Below are positions 1 to 5,333 of a stretch of 7,512 nucleotides of DNA, piece by piece (the first letter of the stretch is position 1; each line of letters starts with the position of its first letter). The DNA is taken from the NCBI GenBank assembly GCA_031424015.1, contig JANPGR010000078.1, forward strand, positions 1-7,512, written 5' to 3'. Under the pieces are notes generated by a model. It had not been told where the DNA came from. It saw nothing but the letters and a program-made list of their open reading frames with translations, and ran no database searches. This DNA comes from JANPGR01 sp031424015 (GTDB lineage Bacteria; Patescibacteriota; Minisyncoccia; Phycocordibacterales; UBA1006). The position numbers were made by a program, and so were the translations under genes.

Positions 1-2
1 AC

Positions 3-104
3 ATACTGGAAGCAAAGCTCAAGATTCAGAGTCATGCCGCATCAGCATCAGCAATGCGAGCAGCAAAACAGAAATTATTCGCTAGTTTTTCGTCGGAGAA
101 ATGA
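3..104 (+). CDS. C-terminal fragment of an unidentified gene
   Basis: An open frame enters from the left edge and stops at a TGA at 102-104. It gives about 33 residues, beginning ILEAKLKIQS and ending FASFSSEK. The composition is alanine- and lysine-rich with no proline or glycine, so the tail is probably helical. The other two plus frames in this stretch read as less protein-like. The start and most of the gene lie outside the window, and I do not recognise the family. The gene would converge on the large minus-strand gene that ends at 184. A short non-coding stretch could also stay open by chance, so the call is tentative. Confidence 0.45.
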   Translation: MLEAKLKIQSHAASASAMRAAKQKLFASFSSEK

Positions 105-134
105 TACCATTTGGGTGTAATCGAGTGATTAGAA

Positions 135-173
135 AATACTGCTTTTACCTCTACAGTGTTATCTATAGGGGTA
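135..173. other. Weak competing hairpins between convergent genes
   Basis: Between the two convergent stops, 146-153 can pair with 166-173 (8 bp, one G-U, 12-nt loop). Alternatively 135-141 can pair with 154-160 (7 bp, one G-U). Neither is followed by a run of T on either strand, so this is not a clear terminator, although the position between convergent genes is where one would be expected. I see no other signal in 105-183. Confidence 0.2.
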
Positions 174-183
174 GGCTCTCGCT

Positions 184-2343
184 CTATTGTTTCTTTTCTG
201 TGTCTTGATAAGCCTGCACAATAGCGGGAATATGTTTACTATCACCAGTAATAATGAGTAGTGATCCATTCGCAATACTATAGGAAAAAAGTTCTTGTTG
301 TTGTTTTTTTGCAACAAGGCTGCTCGTAAGGAGGTTTTCTGTATCGTAGACAGTATCACCAACACGCCGCACTAATTCTTGGACAGAATCAAGATTGATT
401 GTCTTTGTTTTATACTCGACTACAGAGTTAGATTGAGTAGCCGACTCGATAACGCGAATAGAGTAGCGTTTTTCTAATAATTTTGACATATTTGTATTTT
501 CAAATATGAGTGTATCTCCTACATTAATCAGTATTTCCGACAAAATAGGAGCATCTAGATCAAATGAGAGTGAATCACTAGCAATATACATACCTTTTTG
601 CTGAGATGCTGACAAGAGACGTATTGAGGTAGGCTTTTCTGGGTTAATTAATTCAGGCAATATTTTTTCTTTATCTTGAGGCATAGTAGATAGATCGGTT
701 TCTGGAGAGAGTACAAATACCTTAACCTGATGATTTCCTACAATGCGGTTAATAATCGATATTTGTTTTTCATTATTATCGCCCGTATATTCAGGTGAAA
801 AGAATTCTATCATATTTTCAGGAATAGATAATTCTATTTCTTTTATTACAGTATTAACGAGCGACTCTTTTGAGGTTACACGTGAAACAATAAATGGGGT
901 AAATCCTATTTCATCTTTTATCACTCCTACAACAGAGTTAGTATGCAATAGTGGGCTAAGTTTTTTTGTAGTATTCGGTAAGAGAATAGTATATATATCT
1001 GAAGTTGAAAAAACTGCGTTGTTCTTTGTGTTAAAAAGAGAAACAATCCCAATATCACCAGTTGAAATGGTAAATCGTGCCATATTTTTGCGAATAATTT
1101 TTATTATATCCCCACTAATCGTAGTGCTTGGATCAAAAGAGATTTCTTTGGTATCTTTTGCTTGTAGTGGAATACTTTCTTGGGTTTCAATTATGGCTAT
1201 TGGTTTACTCTGTGTATATCCTATATATACAAAATAAAAACCGAGAAAAAGTATTACAACAGTAAAAAAGATAATAAGAAATCTTTTTTTAGAAACTGTT
1301 TTTATTTCTTCTTCTATTTCCTTCCCTTCACGATAGTCTTTGAGAGTACTCGCTACTTCTGCAGGGTTAGCGTTGATCAGTGACTGTGAAAAATCTTGGA
1401 CCAAAGAGTGTTGAATTTTCTTTATCTCCTCTTCTTTTAGTGTCTGGGCAATGTGGGGAATCCCTATACTAGGTGCTTGTATAGACTGTAATTCTACTAC
1501 TGAAATTGGTATTTTTTTATCTGGGCTTACAGGAACAGATTCGTTATCAAAAATTTCAAATTCTGAATGTGGCATTTTGTTAATAATCGCATTTTTTTTA
1601 TGTATCTCTAATACAGGTATTGCTCGTACAAAACTTATATTTGTCATGACAGGTTCTTTTTTTGATGTTTCTACATTTTGTATATTGGATATATTTTGAA
1701 CTACATCAACAGAGGTCACTATAGCTTTTGGTAATTCTACTTGGATTTTAACCTCATCTTCTTTTGGGTTATTTTGTTTTATTGGGGTCAAACTCTCTAT
1801 TGCGGAAATAATTTCAGGAAAATCCCTCACTCCATCTATAGCTCGAAAATGCCCCATATTAGTCACTTCGACAAGTCTCGTTCTTAGTTGAGTCGCAACA
1901 TACAGAGAATGAGACTTTGGCACCAGAGAATCGTTAGAGGAAACATATACAGCAACGTCCCTGATTCTATTGTTTAAATCATCCCAATCATATTGGGATA
2001 ATAAAAAACTACTCGCAACCATATTCTCTGATGTAGATGAAATTGACTGAATAAACGGAGCAACAAAAACAACCCTATCAAAAGATATATCATGAGATTC
2101 AAGCAAATAACGCAACAAAAAAGCACACCCAACACCGACACAAACAATGATCGAATGGGAATCTAGTGATTCGAACGAGTTATGGAATAAATGTTTCCAC
2201 GCTATGTAATCTTGGCCTATAGGTGTAGGAAAATTAGGAGTGAAAACAGTGTTGCCACGAACCCGCAATTGGTCAGCGACAGCAACTATCCAAGGCTCAT
2301 TACTGCTCGAATATGAATCGTGAAGTATACAAACTGTCTTCAT
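184..2343 (-). CDS. Pseudo-hydrolase (RBBP9/YdeN-like) membrane fusion protein
   Basis: This 719-residue protein has four parts. Residues 1-185 resemble the RBBP9/YdeN serine hydrolases (alpha/beta fold) almost end to end. The acid and His motifs are kept (D138 in SSNDSLVP, H165 in MGHF), but the nucleophile elbow reads CVGVGCAFLL, with Gly70 where the family has Ser. The oxyanion-side HG motif also reads HD. It is therefore probably not a hydrolase and may instead bind a ligand or partner. Residues 186-350 are a charged linker ending in a probable amphipathic helix. Residues 354-376 form one membrane helix preceded by KKR, which suggests N-in, C-out topology. Residues 377-719 are an outer domain I do not recognise, rich in beta-type sequence and without cysteines. 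The start is the ATG after the terminator at 2393-2421, with no Shine-Dalgarno. The gene appears to be transcribed alone. The fold is fairly secure; the function is unknown. Confidence 0.85.
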   Translation of the reverse strand: MKTVCILHDSYSSSNEPWIVAVADQLRVRGNTVFTPNFPTPIGQDYIAWKHLFHNSFESLDSHSIIVCVGVGCAFLLRYLLESHDISFDRVVFVAPFIQSISSTSENMVASSFLLSQYDWDDLNNRIRDVAVYVSSNDSLVPKSHSLYVATQLRTRLVEVTNMGHFRAIDGVRDFPEIISAIESLTPIKQNNPKEDEVKIQVELPKAIVTSVDVVQNISNIQNVETSKKEPVMTNISFVRAIPVLEIHKKNAIINKMPHSEFEIFDNESVPVSPDKKIPISVVELQSIQAPSIGIPHIAQTLKEEEIKKIQHSLVQDFSQSLINANPAEVASTLKDYREGKEIEEEIKTVSKKRFLIIFFTVVILFLGFYFVYIGYTQSKPIAIIETQESIPLQAKDTKEISFDPSTTISGDIIKIIRKNMARFTISTGDIGIVSLFNTKNNAVFSTSDIYTILLPNTTKKLSPLLHTNSVVGVIKDEIGFTPFIVSRVTSKESLVNTVIKEIELSIPENMIEFFSPEYTGDNNEKQISIINRIVGNHQVKVFVLSPETDLSTMPQDKEKILPELINPEKPTSIRLLSASQQKGMYIASDSLSFDLDAPILSEILINVGDTLIFENTNMSKLLEKRYSIRVIESATQSNSVVEYKTKTINLDSVQELVRRVGDTVYDTENLLTSSLVAKKQQQELFSYSIANGSLLIITGDSKHIPAIVQAYQDTEKKQ

Positions 2344-2345
2344 AT

Positions 2346-2358
2346 GTGTAGTGTACTA
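2346..2358 (-). promoter_or_regulatory. TAGTACACTACAC motif at start of the fusion gene
   Basis: Read on the minus strand, this 13-mer ends 2 bases before the ATG at 2343. It matches 12 of 13 bases of TAGTATACTACAC at 3818-3830 in the divergent control region. The overlapping 2348-2359 is itself a 5-2-5 inverted repeat (GTAGT GT ACTAC). It could be a protein-binding site or simply the -10 part of a promoter for a nearly leaderless mRNA. The whole promoter must fit into 2344-2392, because a terminator lies just upstream. Confidence 0.35.
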
Positions 2359-2392
2359 CTATTCAGAAAAAAATGATATTCAAATATACACA

Positions 2393-2421
2393 ACAAAACC
2401 CACCATAAGGGTGGGTTTTGT
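2393..2421 (-). terminator. Hairpin terminator after the YceI-like gene
   Basis: An 11-bp perfect stem (2393-2403 with 2411-2421; ACAAAACCCAC and its complement) closes a 7-nt loop. On the minus strand the descending arm ends GGGTTTTGTTGTG, a T-rich tail typical of an intrinsic terminator. It lies 15 bases past the stop at 2437 and before the promoter of the next minus-strand gene. A-rich DNA on the other side means it might also work in reverse, but no plus-strand gene needs it. Confidence 0.85.
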
Positions 2422-2436
2422 GAATATTATATATAA

Positions 2437-3087
2437 TTAGTTTTCGAAAATATATTCAGGTGATATCACGAGAGTATCTTTTGAATCAGGGAATCCAAAT
2501 GATTTTGGATCGAGAGTTGTTTCTCCACTAATTTTTACACTATTTGGTGTACCAGATACATTCATACCTGTTGCAACTGAAGTTGACTTGCCAGCTGCTG
2601 ACAGAGAAAACGCAACAGAAAATGCACTATCAACCGTATTTGGCAAAACAGTAGATGCAGTCATAGACCCTGTAGGGTACTTTGATATATCTAATATCTT
2701 GGTTGTGATCATATCAAGTGTTGATTTGTCAGGGTTGTTCATTTGAATTTTTGACACCTGTAAATCTACATTGAATCCGGCTATGCGACCACTATCGAGA
2801 ACCTCTAGTTTTCCAGAGTTGACAGGAATTGATCCTGATAGAGTTCCGTATTTCCAATTAACTTTTGATTTACTGGTATTCAGAGAATACTTACCCTTGG
2901 TAAAATTATTCCTAGGAGAATCAACGAAAGGTTTTAACTCTTTTGAGTTTTCAATCTGAGCTTGTACATCACCATTTGTTGTGTCTGATTTTTTACCTGT
3001 TTTGATTAGTAATATAACTAGTAGTATGACAATAACTACAACTACTATAATAATGATTGGTTTTTTGTTTTTTGAAATAAAATTCAT
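2437..3087 (-). CDS. Membrane-anchored YceI-like lipocalin
   Basis: This 216-residue protein has a lysine-rich start (KNKK), an almost pure Ile/Val/Leu membrane helix at 10-29, a polar spacer to about 63, and then a YceI-type beta-barrel domain to the end. YceI features visible are GKYSLNTSKSKVNWKYG at 65-81, the GxxxGxI-like strand, the VDLQVSKIQ strand at 107-115, and the helix-turn DMITTKILDISKYPTG at 125-140, which corresponds to the family's hlk-FFD-YPt motif. YceI proteins bind isoprenoid lipids and are usually secreted with a cleaved signal; here there is no cleavage site, so the barrel is probably tethered outside the membrane. The start lies 25 bases after the aquaporin stop with no terminator between, so the two genes are probably one transcript ending at 2393-2421. 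No Shine-Dalgarno is seen. The ligand is unknown. Confidence 0.85.
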   Translation of the reverse strand: MNFISKNKKPIIIIVVVVIVILLVILLIKTGKKSDTTNGDVQAQIENSKELKPFVDSPRNNFTKGKYSLNTSKSKVNWKYGTLSGSIPVNSGKLEVLDSGRIAGFNVDLQVSKIQMNNPDKSTLDMITTKILDISKYPTGSMTASTVLPNTVDSAFSVAFSLSAAGKSTSVATGMNVSGTPNSVKISGETTLDPKSFGFPDSKDTLVISPEYIFEN

Positions 3088-3112
3088 AAGTAACGCAATA
3101 ATAATCTAATAA

Positions 3113-3775
3113 TTATTTAAGGAGTGATCGAAAACTCTGTTCATCAACAACAACAGAATAAAACAACCCGCCCAAAATACCTCCAACTATAGGAGAAATA
3201 ACATAGGTAATATTTCTAAAGAGTCCGAGAGCAAAAGCGCTCCCAGGGTTTACCACTCCAATAGAACCAATAAGGGCAGGAATTATCATTGATACAAACG
3301 CAACTACTAAAAGACTAAATTCCGTTGTTACAACAGTGCTGTCATTTTTTTGGTTATTTACCATAGCCAATATTCCAGCAACTAGCAAAAATCCTCCAAT
3401 GGCTTCTGCGGCACTAGCTGACCAGCTAAATTTTGTAAAATTCTCGATGCTCCCCATACGAGAAACATCAAAAGCAGACCTAACGAGTACTCCTGCCAAA
3501 CTAGCAAAACAAAGTTGCAATGATACTATTGCCAAGCCCGCATACCAATGTATTTTTCTGAGCCCAATCATAGCTACAGTAACAACCGGATTACCAAATG
3601 CGAGAATGTGTTTTTTGCAAACAATAAAAATTGTAACTAAAACCATTGACATAAAAATGTGAATAAGAGTGCCTGGAACACGGAGTAAAAGTAGGAAATA
3701 CATAAAAGCCAAGAAAAACGCAGAAAAAGACTCTATTGCGTAATTTCTCCAGCTGATTTCTGAAACTGATATCAT
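3113..3775 (-). CDS. Aquaporin/MIP-family channel with atypical NPA motifs
   Basis: A 220-residue integral membrane protein with about six hydrophobic helices and the duplicated major intrinsic protein layout. Helix 1 carries the conserved Glu (E15 in IESFSAFFLAF) and helix 4 the matching EAIGGFLLVAGILA (from E124). The first half-helix loop reads GNPVVTVA (N62-P63-V64) and the second VNPGSAFALG (N176-P177-G178), so both Asn-Pro pairs that line the pore are present. The third residues differ from the usual Ala. The Arg that normally follows the second motif (NPAR) and narrows the selectivity filter is replaced by Ser179. The family moves water, glycerol or other small neutral solutes; the missing Arg points to a wider or different filter. 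It is first in an operon with the YceI-like gene. The ATG at 3775 sits about 12 bases from a TATAAT box, with no Shine-Dalgarno. Confidence 0.88.
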   Translation of the reverse strand: MISVSEISWRNYAIESFSAFFLAFMYFLLLLRVPGTLIHIFMSMVLVTIFIVCKKHILAFGNPVVTVAMIGLRKIHWYAGLAIVSLQLCFASLAGVLVRSAFDVSRMGSIENFTKFSWSASAAEAIGGFLLVAGILAMVNNQKNDSTVVTTEFSLLVVAFVSMIIPALIGSIGVVNPGSAFALGLFRNITYVISPIVGGILGGLFYSVVVDEQSFRSLLK

Positions 3776-3787
3776 AAACTATATATA

Positions 3788-3793
3788 ATTATA
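3788..3793 (-). promoter_or_regulatory. -10 box of the aquaporin-yceI operon
   Basis: A perfect TATAAT on the minus strand ends 12 bases before the ATG at 3775, so the predicted transcript would start only 5-6 bases ahead of the gene. No good -35 is seen at 16-18 bases; that position falls on the inverted repeat at 3814-3836, which could mean a regulator acts there. Confidence 0.5.
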
Positions 3794-3813
3794 ACTAATA
3801 ATGGTTTTGACCT

Positions 3814-3836
3814 AGTCTAGTATACTACACTAGACT
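3814..3836. promoter_or_regulatory. Inverted repeat, possible operator
   Basis: AGTCTAGT (3814-3821) and ACTAGACT (3829-3836) form an 8-bp perfect inverted repeat around a 7-base centre. The spacing (about 15-16 bases between half-site centres) is compatible with a dimeric DNA-binding protein. It covers the -35 position of the aquaporin operon and lies about 65 bases upstream of the divergent gene at 3902. No regulator gene is in the window. Confidence 0.45.
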
Positions 3837-3851
3837 GCCCTCTGTAGAGAT

Positions 3852-3860
3852 TTATCCACA
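3852..3860 (+). promoter_or_regulatory. Perfect DnaA box TTATCCACA
   Basis: An exact match to the strong DnaA-binding 9-mer in the divergent control region. It is flanked by AGAGA (3846-3850) and TCTCT (3865-3869). A second, 8-of-9 copy, TTATCCACT, lies on the minus strand at 5696-5704 in another intergenic gap. One box is not an origin; DnaA-linked control of the flanking genes or chance are both possible. Confidence 0.35.
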
Positions 3861-3883
3861 TTATTCTCTGTATTTACATTATA

Positions 3884-3892
3884 TGGTATAGT
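3884..3892 (+). promoter_or_regulatory. Extended -10 promoter of the 3902 gene
   Basis: TGGTATAGT is an extended -10 element (TG-N-TATAGT). The ATG follows 9 bases later, so the transcript would be nearly leaderless. The -35 region (about 3864-3869, TTCTCT) is poor, as is common for extended -10 promoters. Confidence 0.5.
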
Positions 3893-3901
3893 GATGAGTA
3901 T

Positions 3902-4612
3902 ATGAAACCATTCCTCAAAAAACTCAGTACACTAAAAACCAAAAGAAATCTCTATATAGTACTAGGTATATTGCTTGTAATAGTACTGGTAGTTTTTTTT
4001 GTTTTTTACAAAAAATCTCCTTCAAATAAGCCAGATCCAGATGATGATAATTACTACTCTATCTCCTCTCTAGAAAAGCAAATTATTACTGATTCTGACT
4101 CTGACTCAGACGTTGTGATCACAATTCCAAAAACCCAAAAAGAAGAAGCAAATACTATTCTTTCGACCCAAGCATTAGAATTTGCAAAAAAAGTAAATTC
4201 AACATATACACTAGGAACCATTGAATATACCTATGAACCAAGGGTTTTTGATGATTTTCTCTTTGCTACTTTATCAACAGTCACACAAACTATTGATACT
4301 ACTCCTGTATTTACTGTTATAGGAATAGATAAAAAAGATCCAATAGACTATACAACACTCTTTACGTCAGGATATGAAACACCTATTACAAATTCAGTAA
4401 TGAAAACTCTCTCGGAGAGGTTCTCTCTACAAAACGAAATTGGATCAAGACTAACAAAAGAGGCATTAATAAACCATACCTACCGAATTGCATCAAATGG
4501 AATTGTTATCCTTATTCCAACAAAAGAGCTTGGCTCACAAACTTTCTCATCTATGCCTTATTATGAAGTTTTAGTTCCTAACGAAATTATAAAAGACTTT
4601 ATAAATTATTAG
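3902..4612 (+). CDS. Single-pass membrane protein, RsiV/DUF3298-like tail possible
   Basis: This 236-residue protein has a basic start (MKPFLKKLSTLKTKR), one membrane helix at about 17-36 and a lysine pair after it. An Asp/Ser-rich linker follows, with DPDDD at 45-49 and DSDSDSD at 64-70. The folded part runs from about 85 to 236 and should lie outside the membrane. Its end (NHTYRIASNGIVILIPTKEL followed by YYEVLVPNEIIKDFI) has the strand pattern of the DUF3298 domain found at the end of RsiV-type anti-sigma factors and PdaC deacetylases. The match is weak, and no sigma factor is nearby. It is the only complete plus-strand gene here, divergent from the aquaporin operon, and ends at a very strong terminator shared with rplK. 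The ATG was chosen because it follows an extended -10 box by 9 bases and precedes the basic-then-hydrophobic anchor. Function unknown. Confidence 0.8.
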   Translation: MKPFLKKLSTLKTKRNLYIVLGILLVIVLVVFFVFYKKSPSNKPDPDDDNYYSISSLEKQIITDSDSDSDVVITIPKTQKEEANTILSTQALEFAKKVNSTYTLGTIEYTYEPRVFDDFLFATLSTVTQTIDTTPVFTVIGIDKKDPIDYTTLFTSGYETPITNSVMKTLSERFSLQNEIGSRLTKEALINHTYRIASNGIVILIPTKELGSQTFSSMPYYEVLVPNEIIKDFINY

Positions 4613-4618
4613 TAACGT

Positions 4619-4673
4619 TATAACAAAATCAAAAAACCTCCTTAGAAAAAGGAGGTTTTTTGATTTTGTTATA
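4619..4673. terminator. Bidirectional terminator, 25-bp perfect stem
   Basis: Positions 4619-4643 pair without mismatch with 4649-4673 around a 5-base loop (AGAAA). The GC-rich core is CCTCC/GGAGG, flanked by six A on one side and six T on the other, so each strand gives a stem followed by a T run. It lies exactly between the convergent stops at 4612 and 4684 and should end both transcripts. Confidence 0.92.
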
Positions 4674-4683
4674 TTTCGATAGA

Positions 4684-5109
4684 TTAATCAATAATTTTTA
4701 CACCCATTGATCGAGCTGTTCCGCGTACCATTTGCATTGCAGCTTCTACATCATTTGCATTACTATCTGGGAGTTTTTCCATAGCGATTGCACGCACCTG
4801 TTCCGTTGTTAGTTTTCCTGCGGTTTGAGTACGGTTTTTACTCGCACCCTTTCCAATTCCTGCTGCAGCCTTGATCAGGGCTGACATTGGACTGGATTTT
4901 ATGATGTATTCAAAAGAACGATCATCATATGCTGTCAAAACAACATTCATAAGCATTCCATTTTTATTGGCTGTTTCTGCGTTGAATTGTTTAATGAATT
5001 CTCCGATGTTGACTCCTGCACCTCCGAGGACTGGTCCGAGTGGAACACCAGGAGCAGCCTTACCTCCTGGAACTACGAGTTTAATTGTTTTTGTTTGTTT
5101 TTTAGCCAT
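4684..5109 (-). CDS. rplK: 50S ribosomal protein L11 (uL11)
   Basis: This 141-residue protein matches L11 in length and order. The N-terminal domain, which contacts release and elongation factors and the 23S GTPase centre, shows KLVVPGGKAAPGVPLGPVLG and the signature GVNIGEFIKQFNAET. The C-terminal 23S-binding domain shows AAGIGKGA and the closing GTARSMGVKIID. Compared with E. coli, the proline-proline pair at 22-23 reads Val22-Pro23, and GQQGVNIMEFC reads GAGVNIGEFI. In most bacteria rplK lies after nusG and before rplA (L1); here neither neighbour is present, and strong terminators stand on both sides. The start gives the usual MAKK beginning. There is no Shine-Dalgarno, but there is a leader of about 126 nt with a possible fold that may control it. 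Confidence 0.97.
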   Translation of the reverse strand: MAKKQTKTIKLVVPGGKAAPGVPLGPVLGGAGVNIGEFIKQFNAETANKNGMLMNVVLTAYDDRSFEYIIKSSPMSALIKAAAGIGKGASKNRTQTAGKLTTEQVRAIAMEKLPDSNANDVEAAMQMVRGTARSMGVKIID

Positions 5110-5236
5110 AGATAGTGTTGATTACTTTGTGTTTATAATAATTGTGTTGATACACGTGCTTTCTCAGATTCGGCTGGGGAGAAGCATGGGTAATGCGAGA
5201 AAGCAACAATCCCCAAATCCAGACGAAATACTCTAT
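5110..5236 (-). promoter_or_regulatory. Structured 5' leader of rplK
   Basis: From the predicted start near 5235, the minus-strand leader contains a 9-bp perfect stem (5197-5205 with 5157-5165; TGCTTTCTC and its complement). Inside it, directly stacked, is a 4-bp hairpin (5193-5196 with 5184-5187, 5-nt loop). TGGGGA just upstream (5215-5210) can pair with TCCCCA (5180-5175) in the interior loop, which would give a pseudoknot. About 47 unstructured bases follow before the ATG. Ribosomal protein operons are often controlled by leaders bound by one of their own proteins; whether that holds here is inference. Confidence 0.5.
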
Positions 5237-5241
5237 GCATC

Positions 5242-5269
5242 ATAATACCACAAGAGTACAAAAACACAA
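5242..5269 (-). promoter_or_regulatory. rplK promoter
   Basis: On the minus strand TTGTGT (5269-5264) and TATTAT (5247-5242) stand 16 bases apart, and TGG just before the -10 makes it an extended type. Transcription should begin near 5235. It starts just after the terminator at 5277-5304, so rplK is transcribed on its own. Confidence 0.6.
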
Positions 5270-5276
5270 GGAATCA

Positions 5277-5304
5277 CAAAACCACCTAATACTAGGTGGT
5301 TTTG
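5277..5304 (-). terminator. Hairpin terminator after the Thr-repeat gene
   Basis: A 12-bp perfect stem (5277-5288 with 5293-5304) with a 4-base loop. On the minus strand the GGTGGTTTTGTG arm supplies the T-rich end. It follows the stop at 5334 by 29 bases and insulates rplK from upstream reading. Confidence 0.88.
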
Positions 5305-5333
5305 CTAAACGAACTCTATATCAGACTGGCTGA

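Noticed and set aside
743..1237. A 164-codon open frame on the plus strand inside the fusion gene
   Set aside because: It lies wholly within the coding sequence on the other strand, whose protein has recognisable domains; the plus-strand translation is a hydrophobic shadow with no motif or promoter.
3776..3901. A replication origin suggested by the DnaA box and AT-rich DNA
   Set aside because: Only one perfect box is present, with no dnaA, dnaN or cluster of boxes nearby.
4871..5245. A plus-strand open frame across rplK and its leader
   Set aside because: It is antisense to a clear L11 gene and has no start signal; it is a frame shadow.
5150..5250. A possible tRNA in the rplK leader
   Set aside because: A GATTCGG stretch looks like part of a T-arm, but no acceptor stem, anticodon arm or CCA-side pairing fits either strand; the stem and pseudoknot pairing explains the symmetry better.
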